DNA from: Trebonia sp.
Lineage (GTDB): Bacteria; Actinomycetota; Actinomycetes; Streptosporangiales; Streptosporangiaceae
Assembly (NCBI GenBank): GCA_030043595.1
Contig: JASHXJ010000580.1
Span: 1 to 10,537, forward strand
Direction of reading: 5' to 3'
Length of the DNA: 10,537 bases
The translations under genes and the position numbers were made by a program. This document shows, one piece after another, positions 1 to 5,359 of this stretch. Below the pieces are notes generated by a model that ran no database searches, was not told where the DNA came from, and worked only from the letters and a program-made list of their open reading frames with translations. Every line of letters begins with the position of its first letter. Position 1 is the first letter of the stretch.

Positions 1-378
1 CGGCAGGAGCCGGCCAAGCCGAACGAGGCGCCGCGGCCGGATCAGGGCAGCCATGCACAGCGGCCCGGGCACGGCCGTGAGGGGCACGGCCGGCGGCGCC
101 TGCGGTTCCGGCTGCGGCGCGGAGCTCGGGTCCACCGTGACGGCGAGCTGGATGGGACGGCCGAGCTCGCGGGAAAGCGCCTGGGTGACCAGCGCGCGGA
201 GCCTGGTCTCGAGCTGCTCCTTGACGAAGGCGTTCGGCGTCGCGATCAGCGCGGTGTTCTCCACAAGCCCAAGCGGCCTGGTGAGCTTGAGCCAGGCGAG
301 CTGGCTCGGTTGCACATGCAGCTCGGCGAGCCCGTCCAGTGATCGTGCCCACACATCTGCGAGATCTGTGTCAGCCAC
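1..378 (-). CDS. dnaA: Chromosomal replication initiator DnaA (N-terminal part, runs off the window)
   Basis: DnaA is the AAA+ initiator that binds DnaA boxes, opens oriC and loads the replicative helicase. Only about 126 N-terminal residues are visible. Residues 1-85 match domain I: an early VWARSLDGL stretch, then AWLKLTRPLGLVENTALIATP and a helix around LETRLRALVTQALSRELGRP, the usual actinobacterial pattern for the self-association and helicase-loader contact domain. From about residue 85 a Pro/Ala-rich domain II linker begins; the AAA+ and DNA-binding domains lie to the left of the window. The GTG start at 378 is preceded by GAGGGGAG (386-393) at 7 bases. It is divergent from rpmH, as in most actinobacteria, and the shared gap holds DnaA boxes suited to autoregulation (inference). 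The last visible residues are unusually basic and hydrophobic for a linker, but GC by codon position supports the frame. Confidence 0.93.
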   Translation of the reverse strand, partial: MADTDLADVWARSLDGLAELHVQPSQLAWLKLTRPLGLVENTALIATPNAFVKEQLETRLRALVTQALSRELGRPIQLAVTVDPSSAPQPEPQAPPAVPLTAVPGPLCMAALIRPRRLVRLGRLLP

Positions 379-434
379 CGATGCGCTCCCCTCGCCTCGC
401 TGTTCTGCAGAGCATGACAAGTGACCCATGCTCG

Positions 435-443
435 TTGTCCACA
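435..443 (+). promoter_or_regulatory. DnaA box, perfect TTGTCCACA
   Basis: TTGTCCACA is the preferred DnaA box of high-GC actinobacteria. It sits 57 bases upstream of the dnaA start in the dnaA/rpmH gap. A degenerate copy, CGGTCCACA (447-455), follows in the same orientation, 12 bases away start to start. Family knowledge suggests autoregulation of dnaA here; the main origin is usually on the other side of dnaA, before dnaN, outside this window. Confidence 0.75.
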
Positions 444-586
444 GGGCGGTCCACATGGTGTGCACGTGGCGCACTGCGCGCCCCGGTACACGGTGGCGCG
501 GTTCGTGCGCGCCGCGGCCCGCTGACCCGTGGGTTTCCCCTCCCATGGTGCCCGCCGTGCCCAGGGACGGGTTCGGCGAACATTGA

Positions 587-595
587 TTTTCCACA
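587..595 (+). promoter_or_regulatory. DnaA box-like site TTTTCCACA
   Basis: TTTTCCACA differs by one base from TTGTCCACA and fits TTNTCCACA. It is in the same orientation as the box at 435, in the same non-coding gap. A third TTNTCCACA match (TTCTCCACA, 257-265) lies inside dnaA coding sequence. Binding is inferred only. Confidence 0.45.
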
Positions 596-691
596 GCCTA
601 AGTCGCCGAAGCGGGATGCGGGCGGAAAACTGCGGTGTTCCAGGATGGTAGACCCAGAACGGGCAGGCCGGTAGTCGCCGGCGGCGCCGGT

Positions 692-720
692 TTGACCTGT
701 GCGGGTATCGCCCTTACCGT
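692..720 (+). promoter_or_regulatory. Probable housekeeping sigma promoter of rpmH
   Basis: TTGACC (692-697) and TACCGT (715-720) are separated by 17 bases. This fits the TTGAC-N17-TANNNT pattern of principal-sigma (HrdB/SigA) promoters in actinobacteria. It would give a leader of roughly 70 bases before the rpmH GTG. This is motif-based inference; no better pair was seen between 600 and 799. Confidence 0.5.
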
Positions 721-764
721 TAACAGGCTGACCCTGCGTTCCGCGGCGGTCCCCTGTGCCCGTA

Positions 765-777
765 ATCAGTAACTGAT
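765..777 (+). repeat. Small palindrome in the rpmH leader
   Basis: ATCAGT and ACTGAT form a perfect 6-bp inverted repeat around a single A, and a further palindrome, CTGATCAG (773-780), overlaps its right arm. It ends about 20 bases before the rpmH start, downstream of the proposed promoter, so it could be an operator or leader structure, or chance. Confidence 0.3.
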
Positions 778-799
778 CAGAACCGCACCTGGAGCTCGA

Positions 800-937
800 G
801 TGAGCAAGCGTACGTTCCAGCCGAACAACCGCCGGCGGGCGAAGGTCCATGGCTTCCGGCTGCGGATGCGCACCCGCGCTGGCCGTGCCGTCCTGGCCGC
901 ACGCCGTCGCAAGGGCCGCGCGCAGCTGACCGTCTGA
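800..937 (+). CDS. rpmH: 50S ribosomal protein L34 (bL34)
   Basis: bL34 is a tiny, very basic protein of the large ribosomal subunit. The frame encodes 45 residues, the usual actinobacterial length, beginning SKRTFQPNNRRRAK and continuing GFRLRMRTRAGR, which is nearly invariant across bacteria. It starts with GTG at 800, preceded by GGAG (791-794) at 5 bases, and stops with TGA at 935-937. It is the first gene of the plus-strand array, 47 bases before rnpA, in the classical rpmH-rnpA order. A promoter is proposed at 692-720. No anomalies. Confidence 0.96.
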   Translation: MSKRTFQPNNRRRAKVHGFRLRMRTRAGRAVLAARRRKGRAQLTV

Positions 938-974
938 CGGCGGTCGCTGCAACCCGCAGGCGCCCAGGCTGCGC

Positions 975-980
975 AGGAGG
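975..980 (+). promoter_or_regulatory. Strong ribosome binding site AGGAGG of rnpA
   Basis: AGGAGG lies 4 bases before the GTG at 985. It supports that start over the in-frame ATG seven codons downstream. Confidence 0.7.
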
Positions 981-984
981 TGTC

Positions 985-1368
985 GTGCTGCCGCAGCAGT
1001 CGCGGATGAGACGCCCGGAGGACTTCCGGCGCGTGCTGCGAACGGGCCGCCGGGCAGGCGGGTCCGTGGTCGTCGGCTGCTTGCTGCTGCCCCCCGGCTC
1101 TAACGGAGCGGTACTCTCCGGTGACCCGGCAAAGGTAGGCTTTATTGTCAGCCGCGCGGTTGGCTCGGCAGTGGTTCGCAACCGGGTGAAGCGACGGCTC
1201 CGGGAACTTATGCGCAGGCGGCTCGCCTCGCTCCCGGGGGGTTGCCTGCTCGTACTGCGCGCCCTTCCGGCAGCCGCGGGCGCACGCCAGGCGGATCTGG
1301 CCGCCGATCTTGACCTGGTTATCGGACGATTGCTGCGGCGGCAGGTTGGGGCGCTGCGCGTGGAATGA
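985..1368 (+). CDS. rnpA: Ribonuclease P protein component
   Basis: This is the protein subunit of RNase P, which with the catalytic RNA (not in this window) trims the 5' leader of pre-tRNAs. The 127-residue product has the family signature RNRVKRRLRE at residues 65-74, the basic RNA-binding helix, preceded by VGFIVSRAVGSAV. The N-terminus (MLPQQSRMRRPEDFRRVLRTGRR, abridged here to MLPQQSRMRR) resembles the usual RnpA start, where a short leader precedes an R-x-x-x-DF motif. The GTG start has a strong Shine-Dalgarno sequence. The TGA stop overlaps the yidD ATG as ATGA (1365-1368), so translation of the two is probably coupled. Length is normal for actinobacteria. Confidence 0.95.
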   Translation: MLPQQSRMRRPEDFRRVLRTGRRAGGSVVVGCLLLPPGSNGAVLSGDPAKVGFIVSRAVGSAVVRNRVKRRLRELMRRRLASLPGGCLLVLRALPAAAGARQADLAADLDLVIGRLLRRQVGALRVE

Positions 1369-1655
1369 GCGCGTCGGAGATGCCGGAGACAAGGCCGGCG
1401 GGCGCACCCGTGCCGACACTGCCGGCACGGGTGCTCATGGTCCCCGTGACCGGCTACCGGCGATTCCTCAGCCCGCTGCTCGGCCCCAGGTGCCGGTTCG
1501 CTCCCTCATGCAGTGAATACGCACTGGAGGCGTTGCGCCAGCACGGCGCGGCACGGGGACTGTGGCTGTCGGTGCGCCGGCTTGCCCGGTGCCATCCTTT
1601 CCACCCGGGCGGATACGATCCCGTGCCGGCTAGGCCCCAAGGAGTTGTCAGGTGA
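1365..1655 (+). CDS. yidD: Membrane protein insertion efficiency factor YidD
   Basis: YidD is a small membrane-associated protein that helps YidC/Sec insertion of inner-membrane proteins. The 96-residue product carries the PF01809-type signature: an N-terminal amphipathic helix region (VLMVPVTGYRRFLSPLLG, about residues 23-40), then CRFAPSCSEYA with Cys43 and Cys49, and RCHPFHPGGYDPVP with Cys76. About 20 poorly conserved residues precede the core, so the true start could be a few codons later. The ATG overlaps the rnpA stop by 4 bases and the gene's TGA overlaps the yidC GTG by 4 bases (GTGA, 1652-1655), so rnpA-yidD-yidC is likely one translationally coupled unit. Confidence 0.93.
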   Translation: MSASEMPETRPAGAPVPTLPARVLMVPVTGYRRFLSPLLGPRCRFAPSCSEYALEALRQHGAARGLWLSVRRLARCHPFHPGGYDPVPARPQGVVR

Positions 1656-2806
1656 GCATTCTTAACCCGCTGTTCGAGGCGGTCGCGTGGGTGATCATGC
1701 GCATCCACGCGGTGCTGGCGGTGCCGTTTGGCGCGTCGAGCGGGTGGGCGTGGGGCCTGTCCATCGTCATCCTCGTCATGCTGATGCGGGCGATCATGAT
1801 CCCGCTGTTCATCAAGCAGGTGAACGCGCAGCGCAAGATGCAGGCGCACATGCCGCAGCTGCAGGAGATCCGCAAGCGCTACAAGAACGACAAGCAGCGG
1901 CTCAACGAAGAGACGATGAAGTTCTACAAGGAGAACGGCATCAACCCGCTGGGCGGCTGTCTCCCGCTGGTCGCGCAACTGCCGGTCTTCTGGGCGCTGT
2001 TCAACGTGCTGAAGGCCATCGCGGACTGGAACGGGAAGAGCATCCCGGCGTACGGGCTCACCGTCCCGGTCGTGAAGAGCGCGAAGGAAGCGCATATCTT
2101 CGGGGCGTCGCTGGCGGACAAGTTCCTGTTCCCGATCGCAGGTGAGACGTGGGCGTCCAGGATCGTGATCCTGGTCTTCGTGGCGATCAGCGCCTCCACC
2201 ACGTTCATGACCATGCGGCAGAGCGCCAGGCGCGGCATGATGCAGCAGACCGCCGTGGATCCGGACAACCCGATGGCGAACACGCAGAAGTACATGATGT
2301 ACGTCGCGCCGTTCTTCGCCCTGACGGGCCTGTACTGGCAGTTCGGCCTGGTCATCTACTGGGTCACCACGAACGTGTGGACACTGGGGCAGCAGCACAT
2401 CCTGTTCCGCAACCTTCCGGTGGTCGGTAGCGCTACGGTAGGTGCGTCTGCGGTGCAAGCGGCGACTGGGAACACTGCTGTGACTGGGAAGACCAGCTCC
2501 GCCAAGGCCGTCAGCCCTGGCAGTTCTGGCCGGAGCGCCGCGAATGGCAAGGCGACCGATGCGGCCAAGGTGACGACGGCGAAGGCCAGCGCGCCCAAGT
2601 CAGCGGCGCCGAAGGCCGGCGCGAACGGCGCCGCGGTGGCGGCTGCGACCAAGCCGGCCTCGAGCCCGGCCGGCGGATCGCGCGGGCTGCTGCGGTTCGG
2701 CAAGGGCAGGGCGGAGCCTGAGCCGGCGGAGGCTGCTCCGCAGACGAAGGTCGTCCGGCAGCAGCCGGTCAGGCAGACACGCAGTAAGCGATCGGGCAAG
2801 AGGTGA
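1652..2806 (+). CDS. yidC: Membrane protein insertase YidC (YidC/Oxa1/Alb3 family)
   Basis: YidC inserts and folds inner-membrane proteins, alone or with SecYEG. The 384-residue product lacks the large periplasmic domain of proteobacterial YidC and has no lipoprotein signal. Transmembrane segments are visible at about residues 33-53, 101-121, 169-186 and 217-240. Arg46 in LVMLMRAIMIPLFIKQ matches the conserved groove arginine. Between the first two segments is the charged cytosolic hairpin (HMPQLQEIRKRYKND), followed by GINPLGGCLPLVAQLPVFWALF. Residues 260-384 form an Ala/Lys/Ser-rich low-complexity tail ending in a basic segment, a type of extension known to contact ribosomes in some homologues (inference here). 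The GTG start has AAGGAG (1639-1644) at 7 bases and overlaps the yidD stop. Confidence 0.95.
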   Translation: MSILNPLFEAVAWVIMRIHAVLAVPFGASSGWAWGLSIVILVMLMRAIMIPLFIKQVNAQRKMQAHMPQLQEIRKRYKNDKQRLNEETMKFYKENGINPLGGCLPLVAQLPVFWALFNVLKAIADWNGKSIPAYGLTVPVVKSAKEAHIFGASLADKFLFPIAGETWASRIVILVFVAISASTTFMTMRQSARRGMMQQTAVDPDNPMANTQKYMMYVAPFFALTGLYWQFGLVIYWVTTNVWTLGQQHILFRNLPVVGSATVGASAVQAATGNTAVTGKTSSAKAVSPGSSGRSAANGKATDAAKVTTAKASAPKSAAPKAGANGAAVAAATKPASSPAGGSRGLLRFGKGRAEPEPAEAAPQTKVVRQQPVRQTRSKRSGKR

Positions 2807-2812
2807 GCGACT

Positions 2813-3466
2813 GTGGGGGATGATCCCGGAGTGGGTTTCGGCACAGTGGTAGGTCGCGGGGATGCGGTAGCCGGCCTAGACGAGCAGGAGCTGGACAGCG
2901 TGGTCGACGAGGACGACGTGATCGACGAAGACGACCTTGAGGAAGACGACCTCGACGAGGACGACGACGAGGACGAGGACGACGTCGAAGTCGACGACGA
3001 AGCGGACCTGAACTCGCTGGAGGAGGAAGGCGAGATCGCCGCCGATTACATCGAGGGGCTGCTGGATATCGCCGACCTCGACGGCGACATCGACATGGAC
3101 GTTGAGGGCGATCGCGCGGTCGTCTCCGTGGTGGGCGCGACGCTCGACGAGCTCGTGGGGCAGGACGGCGAGGTGCTCGAGGCGCTGCAGGAGCTCACCA
3201 GGCTGGCCGTGCACCGCCGGACGGGCATCCGCGCCAGGCTGATGCTCGACGTCGGTGGCTTTCGTGCACGGCGCCGGTCGGAGCTGGTCGAGCTCGGACG
3301 ATCGATCGCGGCGGAGGTCGAGCGCACCGGCGAGCCGAAAAAGCTGCGCGCCATGTCGCCGTTCGAGCGGAAGATCATCCACGACGCGGTCGCCTCCGCG
3401 GGGCTGCGTAGCGAGTCCGAGGGCGAGGAACCGAACCGGCGCGTCGTGGTCTTCCCGGTCGGCTGA
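2813..3466 (+). CDS. jag: RNA-binding protein Jag/KhpB (KH and R3H domains)
   Basis: KhpB/Jag proteins bind RNA, usually with KhpA, and influence cell envelope growth and division. The 217-residue product has three parts. Residues 22-65 are extremely acidic (26 of the 32 residues 32-63 are Asp or Glu). Residues about 68-150 form a KH-type domain: EGEIAADYIEGLLDIADLDG, then a GxxG loop as GQDG at 116-119, then EALQELTRLAVHR. Residues about 153-215 form an R3H domain with R186-x3-H190 in PFERKIIHDAV and the conserved GLRSESEGEEPNRRVVV end. Jag homologues usually lack so long an acidic run. The GTG start lies 6 bases after the yidC stop, with AGAGGTGA across the stop as ribosome binding site; in-frame GTGs at 2831 and 2846 are alternatives. 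Confidence 0.93.
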   Translation: MGDDPGVGFGTVVGRGDAVAGLDEQELDSVVDEDDVIDEDDLEEDDLDEDDDEDEDDVEVDDEADLNSLEEEGEIAADYIEGLLDIADLDGDIDMDVEGDRAVVSVVGATLDELVGQDGEVLEALQELTRLAVHRRTGIRARLMLDVGGFRARRRSELVELGRSIAAEVERTGEPKKLRAMSPFERKIIHDAVASAGLRSESEGEEPNRRVVVFPVG

Positions 3467-3475
3467 GGCGCGGCA

Positions 3476-4180
3476 GTGCCGGGCGAAGATCCGTCGTCGA
3501 CCGCGTCCGCACCCCCGCCGCCTCCTGGTACCGGTGATGTATTCGGTCCAGCACTGGACACCGCTCGGCGCTATGCGGAGCTGCTCGCTACCGACGGGGT
3601 CACGCGCGGCCTGATCGGCCCGCGGGAGACGTCCAGGCTGTGGGAGCGGCACCTGCTGAACTGCGCGGTGGTGGCGGAGCTCCTGCCGGACCGCGGCGAG
3701 CTCGTCGACATCGGTTCCGGCGCGGGCCTGCCCGGGGTGGTGCTCGCGATGCTGCGGCCGGGAATGCGGGTAGTCCTGCTCGAACCACTGCTCCGCCGGA
3801 CGCTGTTCCTCGAGGAATGCCTGGCACGGCTGGACCTGCCGAACGCCTCGGTCGTCCGCGGTCGTGCCGAGGACATGACCGCAAGTCTCGCGGCGGACGT
3901 CGCCACGGCGCGGGCGGTCGCGCCGCTTGACAGGCTGGCCGGATGGGCGGCGGGAGTGCTCAGGCCTGGCGGGCAGCTGCTGGCGATCAAGGGGCAGTCC
4001 GTGGCGGAAGAGCTCGCCGCCGCCAAGCCCGTGCTGTCGCGACTCGGCGCGCGTAAGGCAGAGGTTCTGCGGGTCGGTCACGGTAGGGTCATACCTGCGA
4101 CCACGGTAGTCCGTGTCGTGATAGGACACGGCCGAGAGGAGCGGGCTGGTGCTCACCGCAGCCGGCGTGGGGTGGCCTGA
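3476..4180 (+). CDS. rsmG: 16S rRNA (guanine-527 N7) methyltransferase RsmG (GidB)
   Basis: RsmG transfers a methyl group from S-adenosylmethionine to N7 of G527 in the 530 loop of 16S rRNA; loss of function is known to give low-level streptomycin resistance. The 234-residue product has the family's GLIGPRETSRLWERHLLNC region (residues 45-63), the SAM-binding VDIGSGAGLPG at 77-87, the ARAVAPL motif near 145-151 and AIKGQ near 170-174. The first ~20 residues are Ser/Pro-rich and variable. The GTG start lies 9 bases after jag, with only a modest GAGG ribosome binding site (3468 region) overlapping the jag stop. The 3' end overlaps the parA start by 32 bases. Confidence 0.94.
   Translation: MPGEDPSSTASAPPPPPGTGDVFGPALDTARRYAELLATDGVTRGLIGPRETSRLWERHLLNCAVVAELLPDRGELVDIGSGAGLPGVVLAMLRPGMRVVLLEPLLRRTLFLEECLARLDLPNASVVRGRAEDMTASLAADVATARAVAPLDRLAGWAAGVLRPGGQLLAIKGQSVAEELAAAKPVLSRLGARKAEVLRVGHGRVIPATTVVRVVIGHGREERAGAHRSRRGVA
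4135..4141 (+). promoter_or_regulatory. Ribosome binding site AGAGGAG deciding the long parA start
   Basis: AGAGGAG sits inside the end of rsmG, 7 bases before the GTG at 4149. It supports this upstream start. A second candidate, GAGAGGTG (4274-4281), precedes an in-frame TTG at 4287 and would give a protein 46 residues shorter. Confidence 0.5.
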
Positions 4181-5321
4181 CCAGGGGGCAGCCGTGCAGT
4201 TCCCTGGTACCACCGGGCTGGGGTGGCCCAGGGAGCAGCCCGCACATTCGTCTTCCCAACCAGAGCAGGTCTCGAGAGGTGCGCTGTTGAACGGTCATGA
4301 GAAGTCGACCCTCCCGGGCTCGGACCGGGTACGGCAGGCGCTGTCGGCGGCAGTTTCACGTGGAACCGGGGACGCTTCCGGGAGCACAGGAGAGCAGGTA
4401 CCCTCCCAGGCCGCCATGCCTGACTCGCAGGTAGTCGTCCCCGCCGTGCCGGCGAACACCGCGGATACTCCCATCGGCAGGGCGGCAGAGGCCGCGGTGG
4501 GGGTCCGCGGATCCACGGACCGGACGCTGTGGCCGCGGCCGCAGCGGTGCCGGATCATGACGATCGCGAACCAGAAAGGCGGCGTGGGCAAGACCACGAC
4601 GGCGGTGAACCTGGCCGCGAGCCTGTCACAGCATGGCTGCAGGGTGCTGGTCGTAGACCTCGACCCGCAGGGCAACGCGTCGACGGCACTGGATGTCGAG
4701 CACCATGTCGGCCGCGAATCGGTGTACAACGCCCTGGTCGAAGAGCGTCCGCTGGCCGAGATCATCACCCCGGTGGCGGGGATGCCAGGGCTGTTCTGCG
4801 CGCCGGCCACGATCGATCTCGCCGGCGCCGAGATCGAACTGGTCCCGATGGTGGCCAGGGAGTCCCGGCTATCGCGGGCGATCGAGCAGCTGGACTTCTC
4901 CACCCTGGACTTCGTGCTGATCGACTGCCCGCCGTCGCTCGGCCTGCTGACCGTCAACGCCCTGGTAGCGGCGGAGGAAGTGCTCATCCCCATCCAGTGC
5001 GAGTACTACGCGCTCGAAGGCCTGGAGCAGCTGCTGCGGACCGTCGAGCTAGTGCGCGGGCACTTGAACGGGCGCCTTCGGATCTCCACGATCCTGCTCA
5101 CCATGTACGACGGGCGGACGCGCCTCGCCACGCAGGTGGCTGAGGACGTCCGGTCGCACTTCGGCGACATGGTGCTGCAGACGATCATCCCCCGCAGCGT
5201 GCGGGTGTCGGAGGCGCCGAGTTACGGGCAGTCGGTCATCACCTACGATCCCGCCTCTAGCGGGGCGATCGCGTACGCGGAGGCTGCCCGGGAGCTCGCC
5301 TACCGGTCCGTGACCGCCTGA
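4149..5321 (+). CDS. parA: Chromosome partitioning ATPase ParA
   Basis: ParA is a deviant-Walker ATPase that binds DNA non-specifically when ATP-bound and works with ParB-parS complexes to place origin regions. The 390-residue product has a Ser/Pro-rich N-terminal extension of about 135 residues, then MTIANQKGGVGKTTTAVNL with the deviant Walker A KGGVGKTT at 143-150, VVDLDPQGNAS (168-178) and LIDCPPSLGLLTVNAL around the Walker B region (257-272). PRSVRVSEAPSYG near the C-terminus is typical of chromosomal ParA. Streptomyces ParA also has an N-terminal extension, shorter than this one. Residues 69-73 (VSRGT) are encoded by a near-parS sequence. The GTG overlaps rsmG by 32 bases with a good ribosome binding site. 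Unlike the usual parAB operon, the next gene parB converges on it with 38 bases between. Confidence 0.94.
   Translation: MLTAAGVGWPDQGAAVQFPGTTGLGWPREQPAHSSSQPEQVSRGALLNGHEKSTLPGSDRVRQALSAAVSRGTGDASGSTGEQVPSQAAMPDSQVVVPAVPANTADTPIGRAAEAAVGVRGSTDRTLWPRPQRCRIMTIANQKGGVGKTTTAVNLAASLSQHGCRVLVVDLDPQGNASTALDVEHHVGRESVYNALVEERPLAEIITPVAGMPGLFCAPATIDLAGAEIELVPMVARESRLSRAIEQLDFSTLDFVLIDCPPSLGLLTVNALVAAEEVLIPIQCEYYALEGLEQLLRTVELVRGHLNGRLRISTILLTMYDGRTRLATQVAEDVRSHFGDMVLQTIIPRSVRVSEAPSYGQSVITYDPASSGAIAYAEAARELAYRSVTA
4353..4366. other. parS: parS-like site inside parA coding sequence (one mismatch)
   Basis: GTTTCACGTGGAAC matches the 14-bp parS core GTTTCACGTGAAAC except for G in place of A at 4363. 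It lies in frame inside parA and encodes Val-Ser-Arg-Gly-Thr. A comparable in-frame parS in the parA N-terminal extension, encoding VSRET, is my recollection for Streptomyces. The mismatch breaks the palindrome in one half-site, so binding may be weaker (inference). Confidence 0.6.
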
Positions 5322-5359
5322 AGCCGGGTGCCGGCCGGGTCCCCCGTGCCACTGCGGTG

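Larger units (their letters stand above)
379..799. other. Intergenic region between divergent dnaA and rpmH
   Basis: No convincing gene is present in these 421 bases. It holds the dnaA ribosome binding site (386-393), two good and one degenerate DnaA boxes (435, 447, 587), a probable rpmH promoter (692-720) and a small palindrome (765-777) in the rpmH leader. Apparent reading frames here are composition-driven and match no known protein. A dnaA promoter must lie on the minus strand, but I could not assign its hexamers with confidence. Confidence 0.7.

Noticed and set aside
1..70. Possible frameshift in dnaA near position 60, because the last visible residues are basic and hydrophobic and another frame reads Pro/Ala-rich
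   Set aside because: In the annotated frame third-position GC is 17 of 20 and second-position GC is 11 of 20, as expected; the alternative frame has only 11 of 19 GC at third positions. Too short to decide otherwise.
462..469. CACGTG-containing palindromic stretch near the DnaA box
   Set aside because: Only the six-base core is shared with parS; the flanks do not match.
1454..2458. 334-codon minus-strand frame opposite yidD and yidC
   Set aside because: It matches no family I recognise, is rich in Arg/His/Asp and lies fully antisense to two clear genes; a composition shadow.
2876..4213. Long (445-codon) minus-strand reading frame opposite jag, rsmG and the parA start
   Set aside because: It is antisense to well-supported genes; its Arg/Pro/His-rich and Val/Leu-rich runs mirror the GC-rich codons and the acidic tract of jag. 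Open antisense frames are expected at this GC content.
5323..5335. Small hairpin GCCGG-GTG-CCGGC in the parA/parB gap as a bidirectional terminator
   Set aside because: The stem is only 5 bp with no T-tract on either side; such hairpins are frequent by chance at this GC content.
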